Source: PVC group bacterium (ex Bugula neritina AB1) | GTDB lineage: Bacteria > GCA-001730085 | Direction: 5' to 3' | Assembly (NCBI GenBank): GCA_001730085.1 | Contig: MDLB01000105.1 | Location: 1 to 64,000, forward strand | Length of the DNA: 64,000 nucleotides | Shown here: positions 35,701 through 50,700 of the stretch, in pieces | How positions within the stretch are numbered: the first letter of the stretch is position 1 | Layout: every line of letters begins with the position of its first letter | Position numbers and translations under genes: made by a program | Notes under the pieces: model-generated | What the model was told of the DNA's origin: nothing | Database searches by the model: none | Seen by the model: the letters and a program-made list of their open reading frames with translations, nothing else

Positions 35701-38700
35701 TATCATTTTGAGCTAACATTTCTTGATAAGCCTCTTCCTCTAACTCAGCTTCTTTAAGGATGTTTTTAGCTTCAATAAAGTTTTCTGCTAGCGAAAGCTC
35801 TTTAAAAACTCTATTCAATCTATCATTGACTAAATCTTCATTAAGCTTAAAAGCTCTTAGTGCCAAATAAATAGACTCATACTCTTTACGGTCTAAACGC
35901 AAGTTATTCAAAAAATTTAAAAGACTATCCAGATCATTCATCGCCATAACAGAAATCAAATCAGGATCTTTTTGAAGGTTACGGAATCTTAATAAAATAT
36001 CTTTGATTTCTGTAAAACTTTCACTTTGCAAGATTTTTCTAGCAAAAGCTTTATATCTAGCAATATCTTCAAGAGATGGATCGTAGGTATAAATATGACT
36101 TGTGACTGGCTGATTCAAATGGTCAAAATCTGTATGAACTGTTTTTTGATGACTCACAAGATTACCTCTAAAAAAACCTTGATTTAAATCAAAGTAAGAG
36201 TCCTGTAAATCCTCTGGCCGTGGTCTATAGACTTTCTGAACTTCTTCCACAAGCCTATTAGACATAAAAGCGTCATCATATTTCTTTTCGAAAACATGCT
36301 TTTCCCAGACGTTATCATATTTCTTGATAACTTCTTCTCGTGTTTCTTCTCTATTAAAATTATCATACGTCAACCTTATTTTTTTAGCTTCTATCTCTTT
36401 CCACGTAGATGTTGCTGCCTCAAATACCTTTTGGCTTACCTCTTTTTCTACCACTTGATCATGCTCATCATAAGATAAGAACTTTGACTCTTCTCGTTGC
36501 TTCAAAATCCAAGATCCGGAACTTTTCTCCCAGCCATATTCATCTATTTGCTTAGAAGTGAATCGATTTAAAGAGTCATATTCATTGGTTGTAACCCGCC
36601 TATTATGCTTCGACCACGAAGATAACGTGGAATCATAATGCAAAACATCCAAAGTTTCTTCGTGAACCAACTCATTGGGGTCTGAGTCTGTCTTATAAAC
36701 ATTTTTTTGGATCAATCGACGGCGCTCTGTATTCATTCGAGAAACATCATTTTCTGTATTTTTTTCATATTCTATGGTTAAAACTTCTGTAGCTCTACCT
36801 AGATTGTCAAAGGTATATCTTTTTCGAGCTTTAGATCTATCCACAGGTAAGCCTAAAACTTCAGATATGACCTGTCCTTCCCATTGACTTTCAATATCAG
36901 CAACAACTGCATCCTGAACGTTCATTTTAGAAACAATAGCCTCTTTGACAACATCGAAAAGACTTATACCCAAGTGATTTATAAGAGAGTTTGCAGGTAA
37001 ACCCCAAAATCCCCTTAAAAAATTAGAAAATGTTGAAATCACCATCGTTTTAAAGGACTGTCCGTCTATAAAGCCTCGAACCCAATTATAAAAACCCTTT
37101 TTAAAAGCTTCAAAAAGTTTGGGAAGTCCAATTTTTCTTTCACGATGGGTCAAAGTGTCTTGGCTTGCACGTGATGTTACGTCGTACACTTGATGATATA
37201 AACCATCAGTATCTCTATCATTTTTTTGTAAAATGCGTAACCTTCTAAGTAGTTCTTCTTGCATATCATCTGCTGTTATAAATTGCTTACCGGAAACGTT
37301 CTCTCCTGAGCGAAGTTGTAAAACACTATCAAAAATTTCTTCCCCATATTTGGTTGTAACAATAGAGTGAGATAAAGCTTGGCCCATCGTGTTATAAATA
37401 TAATCATCATACTCTTCAAGGGAAACTCTGCTCCCATACATATCAAACTTTGAAGTCACTTTATGCGTTGTTTTTTCGAATAAGTTATATCTAAAATCAA
37501 AGTCGGATGAAGCATCTATCAAGGTTTTGTCATAAATCCTATTTCCATCTTCATCCAAAATGATCGACCCATTTTCATATGTTCGCATAGTAAAGTTATA
37601 TAGATATTGCTCTCTTCCTTTAAGAAGTCCTGTTTTTTCATTATAAATATTAGCGACTTCTTCTTCCTTTTGAAGACCAAAAATCCTATAAGCTTTGATA
37701 TTATCATCATAAAAAAAGTCTTCTCCGGTTTGTGTCACTCTTCCCGATTGACGACCACTAACCGCATAGGTATAGTTATGAATAATAGCTCTCTTGAGTA
37801 TCTTTTGATCTTCATGAAAAAATTTCCATTCACGATTACTCAAAAGTTGCCCTAATTCCGAATAAACATGATCAAAAGTTTTTATCTCTTTACGTGACAA
37901 ATAGTCTATCTGATGATTTGTCTCTACTTTCAAATTTTCATCATATGTCAATATTTTTCTGGAATCTTTCGTTTTTGTGAAGTTTTGAAAAAGTGCCTGT
38001 TCATCAATTTGATATGTATCCTCAGTCATTTTTGGTAACTGATTCTCGCTTAAAAAAAGAACACCATCTTTTTGATAACTTTTTTCATAAAGATCTGTAA
38101 CCATTCCACGTGAGTCAAATTCACGAAACTCTTTCAATGTTATCTCTGTTTTTCCTACAAGATGAATTTTTTCATAAAGTTCAATTAAGTAAGAAAACTT
38201 TTCGAACGGATCCACAATCCAAGAGCCATCACCTCTAAGCGTATGTATATTGTAAGCTTGCATAGTAGGAACTAACTCTGCAGCTAAATCCTTTAGCTCC
38301 ATCAAGTGAGCGTTCTTATTTTTAATCATCTCTTCAGAGGGTAAAAGGGGTTTATTTAACAAAATTTTGTTAGCAACTTCAGCTTCCTCAATGCTAAAAA
38401 CATCATTTTGATGAAGCTCTGACAATAGCAGTTTGTACCTTGTCAAGCTGTTTAAAAGATCAGGGTTTTCTGAAGTGAAGCGTTTAAGATTCATCAAAAA
38501 GTTTGTATTCAGTTTCTGCCTAATAGGGAATGCTTTCGGGTTAGAGAGTGAAGAAAAATCGAGCTTTTCAAGGATTTGATTAAGAGAGATCTCCTCGCGT
38601 ATAACAAACCCATGATCAACCTGATCTTTTATGTTATAAAGATACGGGCCAAAAAGCCCTTTGATAAACTTGTTCTTATCTACGACTGTTAAACCTTTAA

Positions 38701-41700
38701 AGCTATCCATCCACGCATTGAAAGCAGCTTTAACACCTTGGATTTCTGGATAATTTTGCCCTGTCAAAATCCCTCTGATTTTTCTCAAATCACTTTTATT
38801 CAAATCTGAAAGACTTTTTAATATATTTTGCAAATTTTTTAACTTTGAAGCAAAATAGTCCAAGGCTTCTTGCTTAGGCTTCGAGTAATCGTTATCATAT
38901 AAAAAATATTTTTCTAAAACCTCACGAGACATCGAAGAGTCCCAATTTAAAGAAACCTCTTCTCCATCATCTTTTTTACCAAGATTAAAACCTTCAGGCA
39001 ATAACTCTGTTTCATAAACTTGAGCATAGCTTCCCTCATCTAGCACCACTTCATACTCTTTAGCTTTTCTTTTGAAATTATAATTGAAAGTGTTTTTACT
39101 ATACTGCAAAGTTTCCCATAAACGGTTTTCAATATTATCAGCTAGATTAAGCTTAGCCTTAAACTCTTCCTCTGTGTCATCAATAGCATCCTCACTCCAT
39201 GTGCTATGAGGTATCCCTTCTATATAATAGTCAATCAATCCGACAGATAATAAGTCTCTTTTAGGATCAACCCCAAACGGTAACTCATAAGAAGAAGTGC
39301 TCAGATCCAAGTTGATCGATTTTTTATGATAATCATAGATCACCTCTTTCACTTTTTTCTGAGAAAAAGCATAGGCGTCTTCATCGTCCGCAAAACGATA
39401 TTTTGACCGGCGAGACATATCCCATAAAACCTGTCCATCATCATCATATTTGCGTTCATTTTCTATTTTTATCTCATCTTTATAATATTGACCTCCATCA
39501 AATGAAACATCTTTGATCTGACCCCAACGGTCATACTGTCTAGAAAGAGATACAGAAGAAGTTATAAGACCTGTGTTATCTCCTCCTGTCTTCTTTTCAT
39601 CATCATAGGTATCATAATGAAACGCATAAAAATAAACTTTTCCTGTGAGACCGATAATATTCCCTCGATCATCTTGTGTTGTTTCCAAAAAGATATCATT
39701 CAGTATATTCCCTTGCGCATCTTTGATACCGATTTTATTATCGGGACGAAGAAAATAACTCATCTGTCCATTATTTAAAACATGCTTACCAATTCTCACA
39801 AAATCTTCCGGTAAGCTTGCCGAAGAGATTATTCCTCCATCAATATCAAAAGGAGCATCAAATGAAAGTGAAACAGGATTGTTATTTTGATCTTGAAGCT
39901 CTTTCAAGTTAACCCTAAATTCATCTTCTCTTATATTAACTATTGTTTTTCCATTTTTATCATATTCGTACCTTCTCGATATATCAAAAATTTTGTTTGC
40001 CTTCGCGTAATCTGTTTTTTTGACTTTTATGAATTTTTTACCATAAGGATCATACCCTCTTTCAAAACTGGCAAGAAGTTGCCCATTATGATCATACGCT
40101 CCTTCATTGATTTGATATCTATCGTAAAAAAGAGCCCTTTCATCAAAAGCTCTCCCTGTTCCTAAAGCTTTTTCACTTTCCGGGTCCGTCAAAAACTCTG
40201 GAAGATCGAAATCAATACGACTTTTATCAAAAGCTAACCAAATAACATCTTCTGTCCTAGCCCCATTGTTAATACGATCTTCACGTTTTTTAATCAAGCG
40301 TCCTTGATCATCGTATCCCATGTCCCATGTGTAACGGAGAGAAACGTTATTAGCTGAATCATAAGTTTTCACATTTTCTGATATCCTTTGCCCTAAGCGG
40401 TTATATGCTATAGAAGAATATTCTGTTTGACTAATAAGATCACCTTGATCAATAAAGTCGTGATAAGAGAGTAATTGTCCATTTCGGTTATAAACCATTT
40501 TATCTCTACGGAAAGACTTCGAAACCCCGCCCTCTTTTTCTTCTTTATCTAAAAAGATATTTTGTCCAAGATCGTTATATCTCATATCCTTAACAAAAGT
40601 TGAAAAAGGTTTATCTTCACTGTTATAGCCGTCTTCAATGTAGCTCCTTAAACGCCCCCACAAATCATACTTAGTATCTTTACGTCGCGTCCGGATTTTA
40701 ATATTTGGAGCAGCACTACTCGTGATTTGATCAAAATACCCAACCATTTGGTTCGCGACATTGTAATGAATATCCGAACGCGTTGTATAAGTTGTTTTGT
40801 TTAGGAAAGTATTGTATTTGTCAAAACCTTCTTCATAGTTAACCTCGCTATAAGCTGTGTTAAGCCCCGAAGAGTCATAAGAAAGCGCTTGCCAAATACG
40901 TGTTCGGGTCAAATCAGGATTCTTTGTGCTCTGTTCTTTTTCTTGAAAAAACCTCATTCTTCCAGCTGGATCATAGGTCATCGAATCTCTTTCTGTGAAA
41001 ACTTTTTCTTCAAAAGATTTGGCAAAAAAACTTAGTTTTTGTTCAACCCGTCGATCATAATTCAAATATGACCTGACCTCAGAGAAAATATCTGCACTGT
41101 ATTCATCAAAAGGAGGTTCTAAAATAAACTCAGAAGAAAAATCAAGTTTATCAAACGCTTCTAAAATATTATTTTGATTATCAATATAGCCTTTACTTCT
41201 CAACGATGTTATTAGGTCAAGCCTTTCTTTCTCATTGGAAAAAATTTCCGAAAAAGCATCTGCATTCAAAAGCCCTTTAGAATCAGAAGTTAAGTGATCC
41301 CAATACTTTTCCATAATATTTTTTTGGGAGTTAAACTCTATTGAGTTTATTGGTCCAAAAAGATCTGAATAAACCAATTTGAACCCATCTTTATAGATAA
41401 TTTGTCCATTCCTTAAAGATTCAAGTTCATCTTTAGTGAAATCAGTTATATCTATCTCGTACTCATTTATTAGCAAACTTATCTTTTCCGAAATATTTTG
41501 ATATGATTTTAATTGACCCAAATCATCATAAAGCATACCTATCCTTTGATCGATCTGAAGAAGCTCAGGCTTATCATCAGTGCTAATCTCTTCTTTATAT
41601 CCGTTTATCTGATTGAGAGGGTTGTATTCAATATCTGTCCTATGGATTATTTTGCGCTGCATTGGTGAATCAGAGCTAAACTTTTCTTCCACATAAGAGT

Positions 41701-44700
41701 TCATTTGACCGACATTGTTATATGTGATGTTACTTCGAACCGTCGTGTCCTTGGCATCAAATTCAAAACCTATCCCAAACTTATGATTCACATCGACATA
41801 ACCAAGGAGTTTTCCTGTTTTAGTATAGCGTATATCATTCCGTGTATTCATTTCTATAATATATTTCTCATTAGCGATCAATTCTGGGATTTTTTGTCCA
41901 TAAACATCCAAAACAAAATCTCCCTCACTATGTTTTTTCTTAAAGAAAAGATCGGGCCCCAAAGATGATGATTTTCTTATATAAATGGCTTCACGGGTTT
42001 TAGGATCACCTGAATCATAATAAATAATCGGGTATGACAAAGATGTGATTTTAGAAGAAACATCTATTTTCGCAACAGAACCATCCTCTGTATAAAGAAG
42101 CTTACCCTTTTCATCAGTCATTCTAAGTACGTCATTGGCTTCTTTCATCACAAGGTTGCCTCGACTATCCCTATAGGCTATTTTTCCTGACATATATATC
42201 TTTTCTAAATTGTCAAATCCTACAAAGGCTTCCAAACCTCCTTTGTGAGTAAAAAGAGTAAGGTCATCCGAGGGAAGCTGTCCGTAAAAAGCTTGATAAA
42301 TTTTACCTTCTTGGATATAAAAAAGATCCTCACCTTTCTCACTTTTCAGAGCGTCTGAAACCCTGTGTGTATCAAAATAGTAAGGCTGATTTTCATCATA
42401 TTGATCCTCTGCATAAACCTTAAATTTCCCTGTTTTTAAAGGGTTTCCTTTTTGATCAAGAAGATAAGGTTGATTATTGATTTGATCTTGATAAGATGAC
42501 TGTCTTCCGAACTCATCATATGTTATAAAGTTTCTTTTGACCCTTTGATATCGATTGATTTCTTCTTTATTGATATCTTTTTTATATTGGAACTTTTTAA
42601 ATAAGAGAAGTTCGTCAATATTATCTCTAGCTAAAACAGTGCCTTTATCATCAACATAAATATCTTGCAAAGAAACAGCTTCTCTTGTCAAAGGATCCGA
42701 AGAGTCATAGATATTCTCCACAAAAGATTCCTCGAAGGATCGCTCTTTTTCTGAAGAATAAAGACCCTGAAGCTTTTGTCCGTCCTTGTCATACAAAACA
42801 ATTTTATTCCCATCAACATCATAAAGAGATTTTGATGGGTCCAAAAGTTGATATCCTTTATCATCTTTAACAACACGTTCAAAAGAAGATGACTCTGATA
42901 TTTTTTGCATAATATCTTCTTGCATCTGACCCACAGAGTCATACAAAGCATTCGGGTAATTTTCTCTTAAAAGTTTAGAAATATCATAAAGCTGATTATC
43001 TATCCTGATTTTGCTCATTTTGAAAATGATATTTTTTGAAAAGATGATTTTTTTTAATTTTAAGATATCTATAACATTTTCAAAGCTATCTTTGATTTCT
43101 AAGGTTTCACCTCTTAAAAGTTGCTCTTGTTCTTCAATATTCAAGCTATCCCATTCTTCGGGAAGTTCTAAAAGACTCTCGACTTCATCAAAGAAAGACC
43201 CTCTTTCATGATTTTCGTCATCATAGGAAATCTTTTGTCCGAAACGGTTATACTGTGTATTTGTTCGTTTAGTCTCTGTTACTTTTTTCGTTTTATCATT
43301 TTTCACAAACTGTAGGTAAGAAAGCTCATATCCTCGAGAATCATACTGCGTTCCTTTTCTTAAAGTATGCGTGATCTCTTCAATCTTTAAAACTTTTTTA
43401 ACCTTTTTTAAAGTCAAAAACTTTTCAACGCCACCTCTAAAAACTGTCAACTCTTTTTGATCCAACAAAGCGCTTTTTTCATCAACTGTTAGATCTTGAA
43501 AGCTCAAGCTTTTATCTTCTGAGATATTCTCATAGTCATAAGAATATTGCTCATTCGTTCCTGTATCTATTTTCTTATTCGTTTCATTAAAAGCTATTTC
43601 TTGACCAAAACCATTGTAAAGAATCTGCGTTCTATCAAGTTTGTCAATCGTATTACTAAGGGTGTTATAAACCGTTTCAGAAAAACTCGTCATTTGTCCA
43701 AGATTATTATAAATAACATTTCTTCTATGAATGACTTTCTTATCTTCAAGTTTTTGCCTAACCTTTTTCTTCACATACCCTACACGAATCTTGGACTTCT
43801 CAACATATTTATCCATAAAACTAACAAGTAAACCCTGCTTATCAGTCTCTAAATCAGTAGTTTTCTTTCGGATCAAAAAATCAAACTTTGTATTTTCTAC
43901 GACTTCAGGAACAACCACATCAAACACACCCGCTTTTTCCAAGTCTTCCATAATACCCTCATAGGTTGTTAAGAAATTTAACATCTCTCCTTCTAACTTT
44001 TCTTCCTCTTTTTTATAGTCCTGTTTAACAGTTTTAAGTTTTAAAGAGGGCACACCCCCTATTTCTCTCGGAGAGTTTTCTGTTCCAATCCATTCATTGT
44101 GATAAAGGTTTATTTTTTCAATGATCGCGGTCATGCGATCGATCATATCTATCTTTTTTAAAGAAGGTTGAATAAGAGAGAGCTCTTCAGAAAAATAAGA
44201 AGACAGATTTTGCGAAGAGGAACTAAGTATATTTGTTAATCTTTCTTTTTTCCTTTCTATATCTTTTTGTAAAACATCTCCTTCTGAACTAAAGAAGAAA
44301 TCCCGCTCTTCATAAATCCCATCTGAACTCGGTCTATAAGACTCTGTATAGATATGATAATTATTAAAAGCATCATCATCACGAACAATGAATTTTTGGG
44401 CAAAAGTGTTCTGACTTGTAGGATTAATATCAATATAATCATCGTTAAGATAAACCGAAGCCTCTTCATACTCTTTCTGAAGTAAAAATACCTTTAGGCT
44501 TTCGATAAAAGCGCGTATTTTCATGGAAGCAACATATTTTTCTCTCTCATTGTCACTATTACTATAGGTATCAAGCCAACCATTCAAATTCAAAAGTGAA
44601 GAGATTTCATCCATTTCTAAACTAGAAAGTTTATCTTGCAAAGCTTCCCATTCATCACTTCCCAATGTTAAGAGGTTTTCAATAGATCCATTTTCTAAAA

Positions 44701-47700
44701 CCTTAATAAGGTTTCGAAGGTTTTCTTCGGAAGAAAGGTTGAGATAAGTCGTTACTGCAGTTTGAAGAGCCTCTGACGAGCTATCTTCGTTAGCCTTAAC
44801 CGTATTCAATCCCGTTTTGATCAAGCCATTAAAAATGGCATCATATTGTTTAGAAAACTGACCTGAATATAATGAAAGATCATCAAATTTTTGATCTATA
44901 TATTTTCTATTTTCTGGTAAAGATGACCAACCTCCGGCACTTATAATGCTGTTAAAAGTGAAACTACTTTTCCCTCGTGGACCATATTTTTTAAGACCAA
45001 AAAAATCACCACGTGTTCCCCAGTAGTTATAGCCATCAGAAAGTAAACCTTCATCATTGGTATGAATACTCACATCATCAACCAAATCTCCATCGCCCAA
45101 AAGCCCAAGCGTATTATTTTTTAAAAGAGTTGCTATCTCTTCTTCATAGCTTTTTCTATAATCCACAAGGTCAACATCTCCACGTGTGCCGACTCTGTCA
45201 TTCGCTGCGTTAAGAACAATCGTACTCAAGTCATAAAATTTTAACTCTCGGGAAATAAAAGTATTCACATCCTCTATATCATCTAAAGCCTCAAAACTAC
45301 CGTATGTTAAAGGTGATTCAATCGATTCAAGCAAAATCTCTGCATCTCTAGCAAAAGGAGCAGCTTTCATATTATCAATAAGATCTTGATCAACCCCTTC
45401 TCTTAAAGCTTCCCTTGTCATAGAAATATCACCTTGATCAGAAGGCGTTACTTCTGTGCCTGTGATAAGCGACCCTGTCAATTTTTTCAATAAAAGATCT
45501 CTTGCTCCTCCAGCATCTAAGTAATTGGGATTTTTTTTCTCATCCAAAAGATTCATCATATTATCAAGCAATGTTTTTAAATGATTAATATTATCAAAAG
45601 CCAATTTTGCGTTAGCTTTTTCTGAAAGAACCTTCTCTCTATAGGTATTTAGATCTGCCTCACTGGCTTGATCTCCCATTAAAACTGTTTGCCTAAATAA
45701 TTCAATATCCGAGACAACACTATCCAAAACATTATTAACAAAATTCAAAATGACTTCTGCAGATGCTCTACGCGAAGACTGCAAAAGGGTGTCTCCTGTA
45801 TTGCGACTAAGGATAACTTCTGCTTTATTTTTCAAACGTTCGTATTGAACATAGGAGTCACAAACATCTTTAATCCTCATCGCACTTATGATTTTTCTTT
45901 TAGCCTCTACAGCCATAGCTTCGGAGATCCAGTCACCTGATTTTGCACTCAAATAGTTTGGTTCGCTTGTGAACCATGGGATATCCGGTACAACTTGATG
46001 ATTGTTCAAAATAGATTCAATCTGACTCATGTCATAAATATTTAATATATTAGAACTTTCAGAAGCAAAGTGATCTAAAAACCCTTCCTCCTCTAACTCT
46101 CTTAGTCGATCTCTCTGTTCATCGAAACTATCTTTTAAGATTTTTAAAGGACTACCCTCTGCTTCATTATCATTAGGCCCTATCCTTAATGATAATGACG
46201 GTGTTTCTTGTGTTATATCAGCATTTAAATTTTTGGCATATTCAGCCATACTCTTTATTTTTTTGAGAACACTAGAGCTAGTGAAAGCGTTAATAATATC
46301 ATCGGCCAGATCAATATCAGAAAAAGTTTCTTCGTTTAAACTTAACTCCCACATCATAAGAATGTGGTTCTTTCGCTCGACATCTCCATCCACCATAGCC
46401 TCTTGATACATTTGTTTTAAGTTATAAACTGTACCCTCATCATGTTCAGAGAGTTTAAACAAAAGATCTTCCGGTAAGTCTATCCAGTTCGGCTCTGTCG
46501 AAGTATCAAAATCCTCTATGCTGTTCATCATATCTGTTCTGTCGAAGTCCTTATTAGTGAATCTATCATGTAGTTTATTTAAGAAATTTTTATAATCCCC
46601 ATCTGAAACATCATCCACAGAAAACCTACCTCTTACTGATTCAAGTGTTAAACCAGAATTCTCTACACCATTAAGTTTATCGCTTAAAAAAAGTTTAGTG
46701 TTCTCGAGCAAAGAAAAAAAATGAAAATATGAGTTTGTACCGCCTATACTTTCTAAATCCGAAATATTATCATTGGGAATATTATCCTTAACACCTTGAG
46801 ATATATTTTCTATCATTCGCTTTGCTTCATTCAAAAGCAAAGCCGCTTGGACCTTTCTCTCAACATCCTCCGGTGTCAAGTCAGGAAGATTCTCAGGAGA
46901 CAGTGAAGGCAAAAAAGTTTTAGCAAGTTCATATTGTTTACTAGGACGCTCAAACATACTTAAGAGATTAAATGGAGGGTTAACGGTATTGATAGATATA
47001 TCGTAATCGGTTGTAAGCATCCCAGCATTAACCCAATCAGCAAAAACATTTGCTTTGTTATCCGAATACATATCTATATCGTAATAAGTCATATCTATAG
47101 CTGAATCATCCAACAAATCTCTGATCCTTTTAAAGTTCCGCCTATAATCTCCCGTTACTTTCGTATCCTCATCTGTATGAAAAGAAGCGTGAATATGTTT
47201 ATCCAATTCAAAGGTTGGATCTAACGTGATATCCGCAAAGGTGTTTTCTACCTGTTTTTTAAAAATATCAATAAAGACATTCGTAGCATCTTGAAGGGTT
47301 TCACGATTATCCGAAGGGATCCTCTTAAAGATATTCAATACATCATGCAGATCAGTAGCTACGGCAAGCCTCTTAAAAGATTCCTCCCTCCAACGCTCAC
47401 TTTTATTTTTAACAGATCTCATTTGAGCCACCTGAGAAGTCATCTCTGCATGGGCTTCCGAATATTTTTTTAAAAAAGTAGCGATCATTTGTTCGTGATA
47501 TCCACTAAGGATTTCAAACCTTTTGATCGCATAGGTATAAAGAGTTTTTTGAATTTCATAGGATAAAGATGCCTTAGAAGGCTGTGCTTCATTCACAGGG
47601 CTTAAGTGAGACAACGCAACCTTTGTTTCGCTTAAAGCTTGTTCCAAAGTAACATCGATCGCAGAGGCAACCTCATAGTCTTGACTGTTAAGGCTCTGAA

Positions 47701-50700
47701 AAACATCTTCTGTAAAGTATTCATAAACATCACTCTGTGGTGTTGATAGATTTAAGTTCTTCACTTTTTTTATCGAGGGATTGGTCCACTTTTCAAAAGT
47801 ATCCAATAAAGCTATATTAGAGGACCTTGGAACAAACTTTTCACTCAAAGGTTTTTCTAGTAAAAGCTTTTTTTCTTCACTAATAAGCCTATCCATTTCG
47901 TCAAAAAAACTATCAACAGAATCCAAAACATGATACTTCATCATTTTTATTTTATGCTCTTCGGAAGATACTAACATTTCTTTATTAGAACTAAAAAAGT
48001 ATTGAATATGTTCATCACTTAATTCCGATATTTTATCCTTATAGTTTTCATTTTCGGCTTGAACATTTTCAAGATTACTTATGAATTTTTCTATTTCATA
48101 GCGACGTTTACTCGCCTTATTCTTTTCTAACAATTTTTCATAATAATTATTCATAGTTATCTCGATACTCTCACGCACACTTTGCGTAAGAGAAATATTG
48201 AACTTTGGTTTAAAATGAAATATCTCATACCAATGAATACCTGCTTCACGATCTTCCTGACTTGCTCTATCGTATTCAACCCTGTTCCCCTTCAAAAGCT
48301 CATCTTTTTGCTCTGCAGAAAAATTATCAATAACCCCTCCTATCTCCCAAAAGTTGTCCCACTCCTCATCAGTCATAATTGAGGGTTTCTCGAATCGATC
48401 TTTCCATGCGAAACGTAAACCTAAGAAAGCCTCATCATCACCAAAGTAGCCATAATCTTCTAAACCAAAATACTCTTTCCACCTCTCGACTTCACCTGTA
48501 TGGGAAGAATCTCTATCTGGTATCTCATACATACTTTCGGAAATAGAAACTTTTATTGACAGACGAAAGTCATCAATACCTTCTGAAATCAATTCTTTAG
48601 ATTCATCGTATAAAGCAGGTGCTTGAACCCCATAACTAAAATCCCAAAGATTGAGTAGCTCCTCTCTTATATCCTCTGAATAGCCTTTTTCAAAAAGTTT
48701 TGACTCTAAAACATTTTTGGAGTCAAAACCCCATAATAAAGTCCCTTGATGATTAAAGTTTTCTCTAAAAATACCTTTTTGTATCAACGAGTCTATTTGA
48801 TGGTCAAAAAGTTCATAGTCAATAGACAACGCATCTCGATGGATAGTTCTATGAGCCTTACCAAGTAAAATGAGTTGATCTTCGGAAGACATTGTTTTAT
48901 AACCATATGCCGTACTTAACCAAAAAGCTCTCCATTGATTGGCGTACGTAACAGGAGAACCATTTTCATAAACGGTAAACTCTTCATCTTTCCAACCACT
49001 CGGAGCCTCAAAAAAGTTTTCTATCTCATTCCCAAATAGTCGTTCAATGACTTCAAATTTTTCTAAAATGATATCAATCCGATCATTGATCAATTCTTTT
49101 TCGTCTTGAAGTTTATAGATCTGCTCATCATCTTCAGGGGTGTTTAAAGTATTAATAGTCAATATGATTTTATCTAAGGCTCTTCTTTCACTCGCAAGGG
49201 TCTCTTCTAACTTCTCTTTATAATCATTCGTCACTTTTTCCATGATTCCTAAAGATGGAAGAGCCTCGGGGTCCAAACCTTCTGCGTTTTTAGCGACAAT
49301 AATTTTATACATAAGTTCTCTCAAAACATTTCGAGTTGAATCACTAATATCTTTTGACTCATCTAAAACTTCCGCTATAATTTGATATTCTGAACCCGCA
49401 TATGTTTGGATCTGTGTATCTGCTATAAGTTTTTGTTTTTCCTTCTCCTTTAACAAAGTGAAAATATCTTCTTTTTTCTCTTCAAAACCTGACGAAAGTA
49501 AAAGTTCCGAAACATCTTTCATCTCTAAAGTTTTATTCAGAATGAGACCCTTTTGTTCAATATACCCTTTACTAATAAGCTCTTCCCATAACATCTCCGG
49601 AGTTAGATTTTGTACATTTCCTATTTCTAAAAAAGAAAAGTCTTCTTTATCAAGAACACCTTTCATTCCCTTATTTTTTAAAAGATCATAAATCTCTTGA
49701 CGATAATTAGAAAAGACACCTTCCATATCAAAAAATTGAGCAGCAGAAACATCTTTTATGTTATCTGTCACGACACCGAGGGTTGCTATATACTTGTTTT
49801 CAACCAACTCTTGCCATAGTTTTTCGGCTTGATCAGCGTCATCCCCAAAAATCATTAAATCTTCAGAAGAAATAAAACCTCGAGACATCTTAAAGACATC
49901 TGAAACTTCAAACCTTTCTACCAAAGAAGACGTCGCTAAAGAAAATTTAACTCTTTCCTCATTCAAGATAACCTCTCCACCACTTAGAATAGACAATTTT
50001 TCTTCTTCATTGAGCTGACTAAACCCATAACTAAGACTGTTCCAAAAAGCATCCCATTTAGATTCATATAAAACCGTTTCTCCCTCTTCTTCGACAGAGT
50101 AAGGATTTTCCCAACCTTCTGGAATCCTAAAAAAAGCTCCAATTTCCTCAACACTTTGACCAACTTTATAATTTTCTTGGTCATATTCAATTTCTTGTCC
50201 AAAAATGTTATAAGCCATGTTGTATCGAAAACTGATATTTCTCACGTTCGGCGAATCTTGTTGAATGATCGATTCATCATAAGATAATGTTTTACCCAAA
50301 TCGTTATAAGATATATTTTGACGCTGATAATAAGTACTTTTATCGTTAGTGAAGTGTGCTTCATAATCAATAGAGAAATCATTATCAATCTGATCAATCA
50401 TGCTCGCTGTGAAATCTTTTTTATCTAAGTTACCATCTTGATTAATATCAAAATTTTTCCACATATCGGGTACAATATTTAGTAAAAAATCATGAATCAT
50501 TAGTGATTCTATAAATTCAAAGCTATAGTCATATTCCAAAGGTTGTTGGATACCAAAAAGTTTTTCAAAAGCAATTTTCGCTAAAACAACCTCCACTTCT
50601 TTAGCTAAAAAAATGTTTTTTGGTTCAAAATATTCGTTATAAGTCTTTTCTCCCAAGATATCTATCAATTTAGATGAACTCACAAAGTACTCATCCCCAA

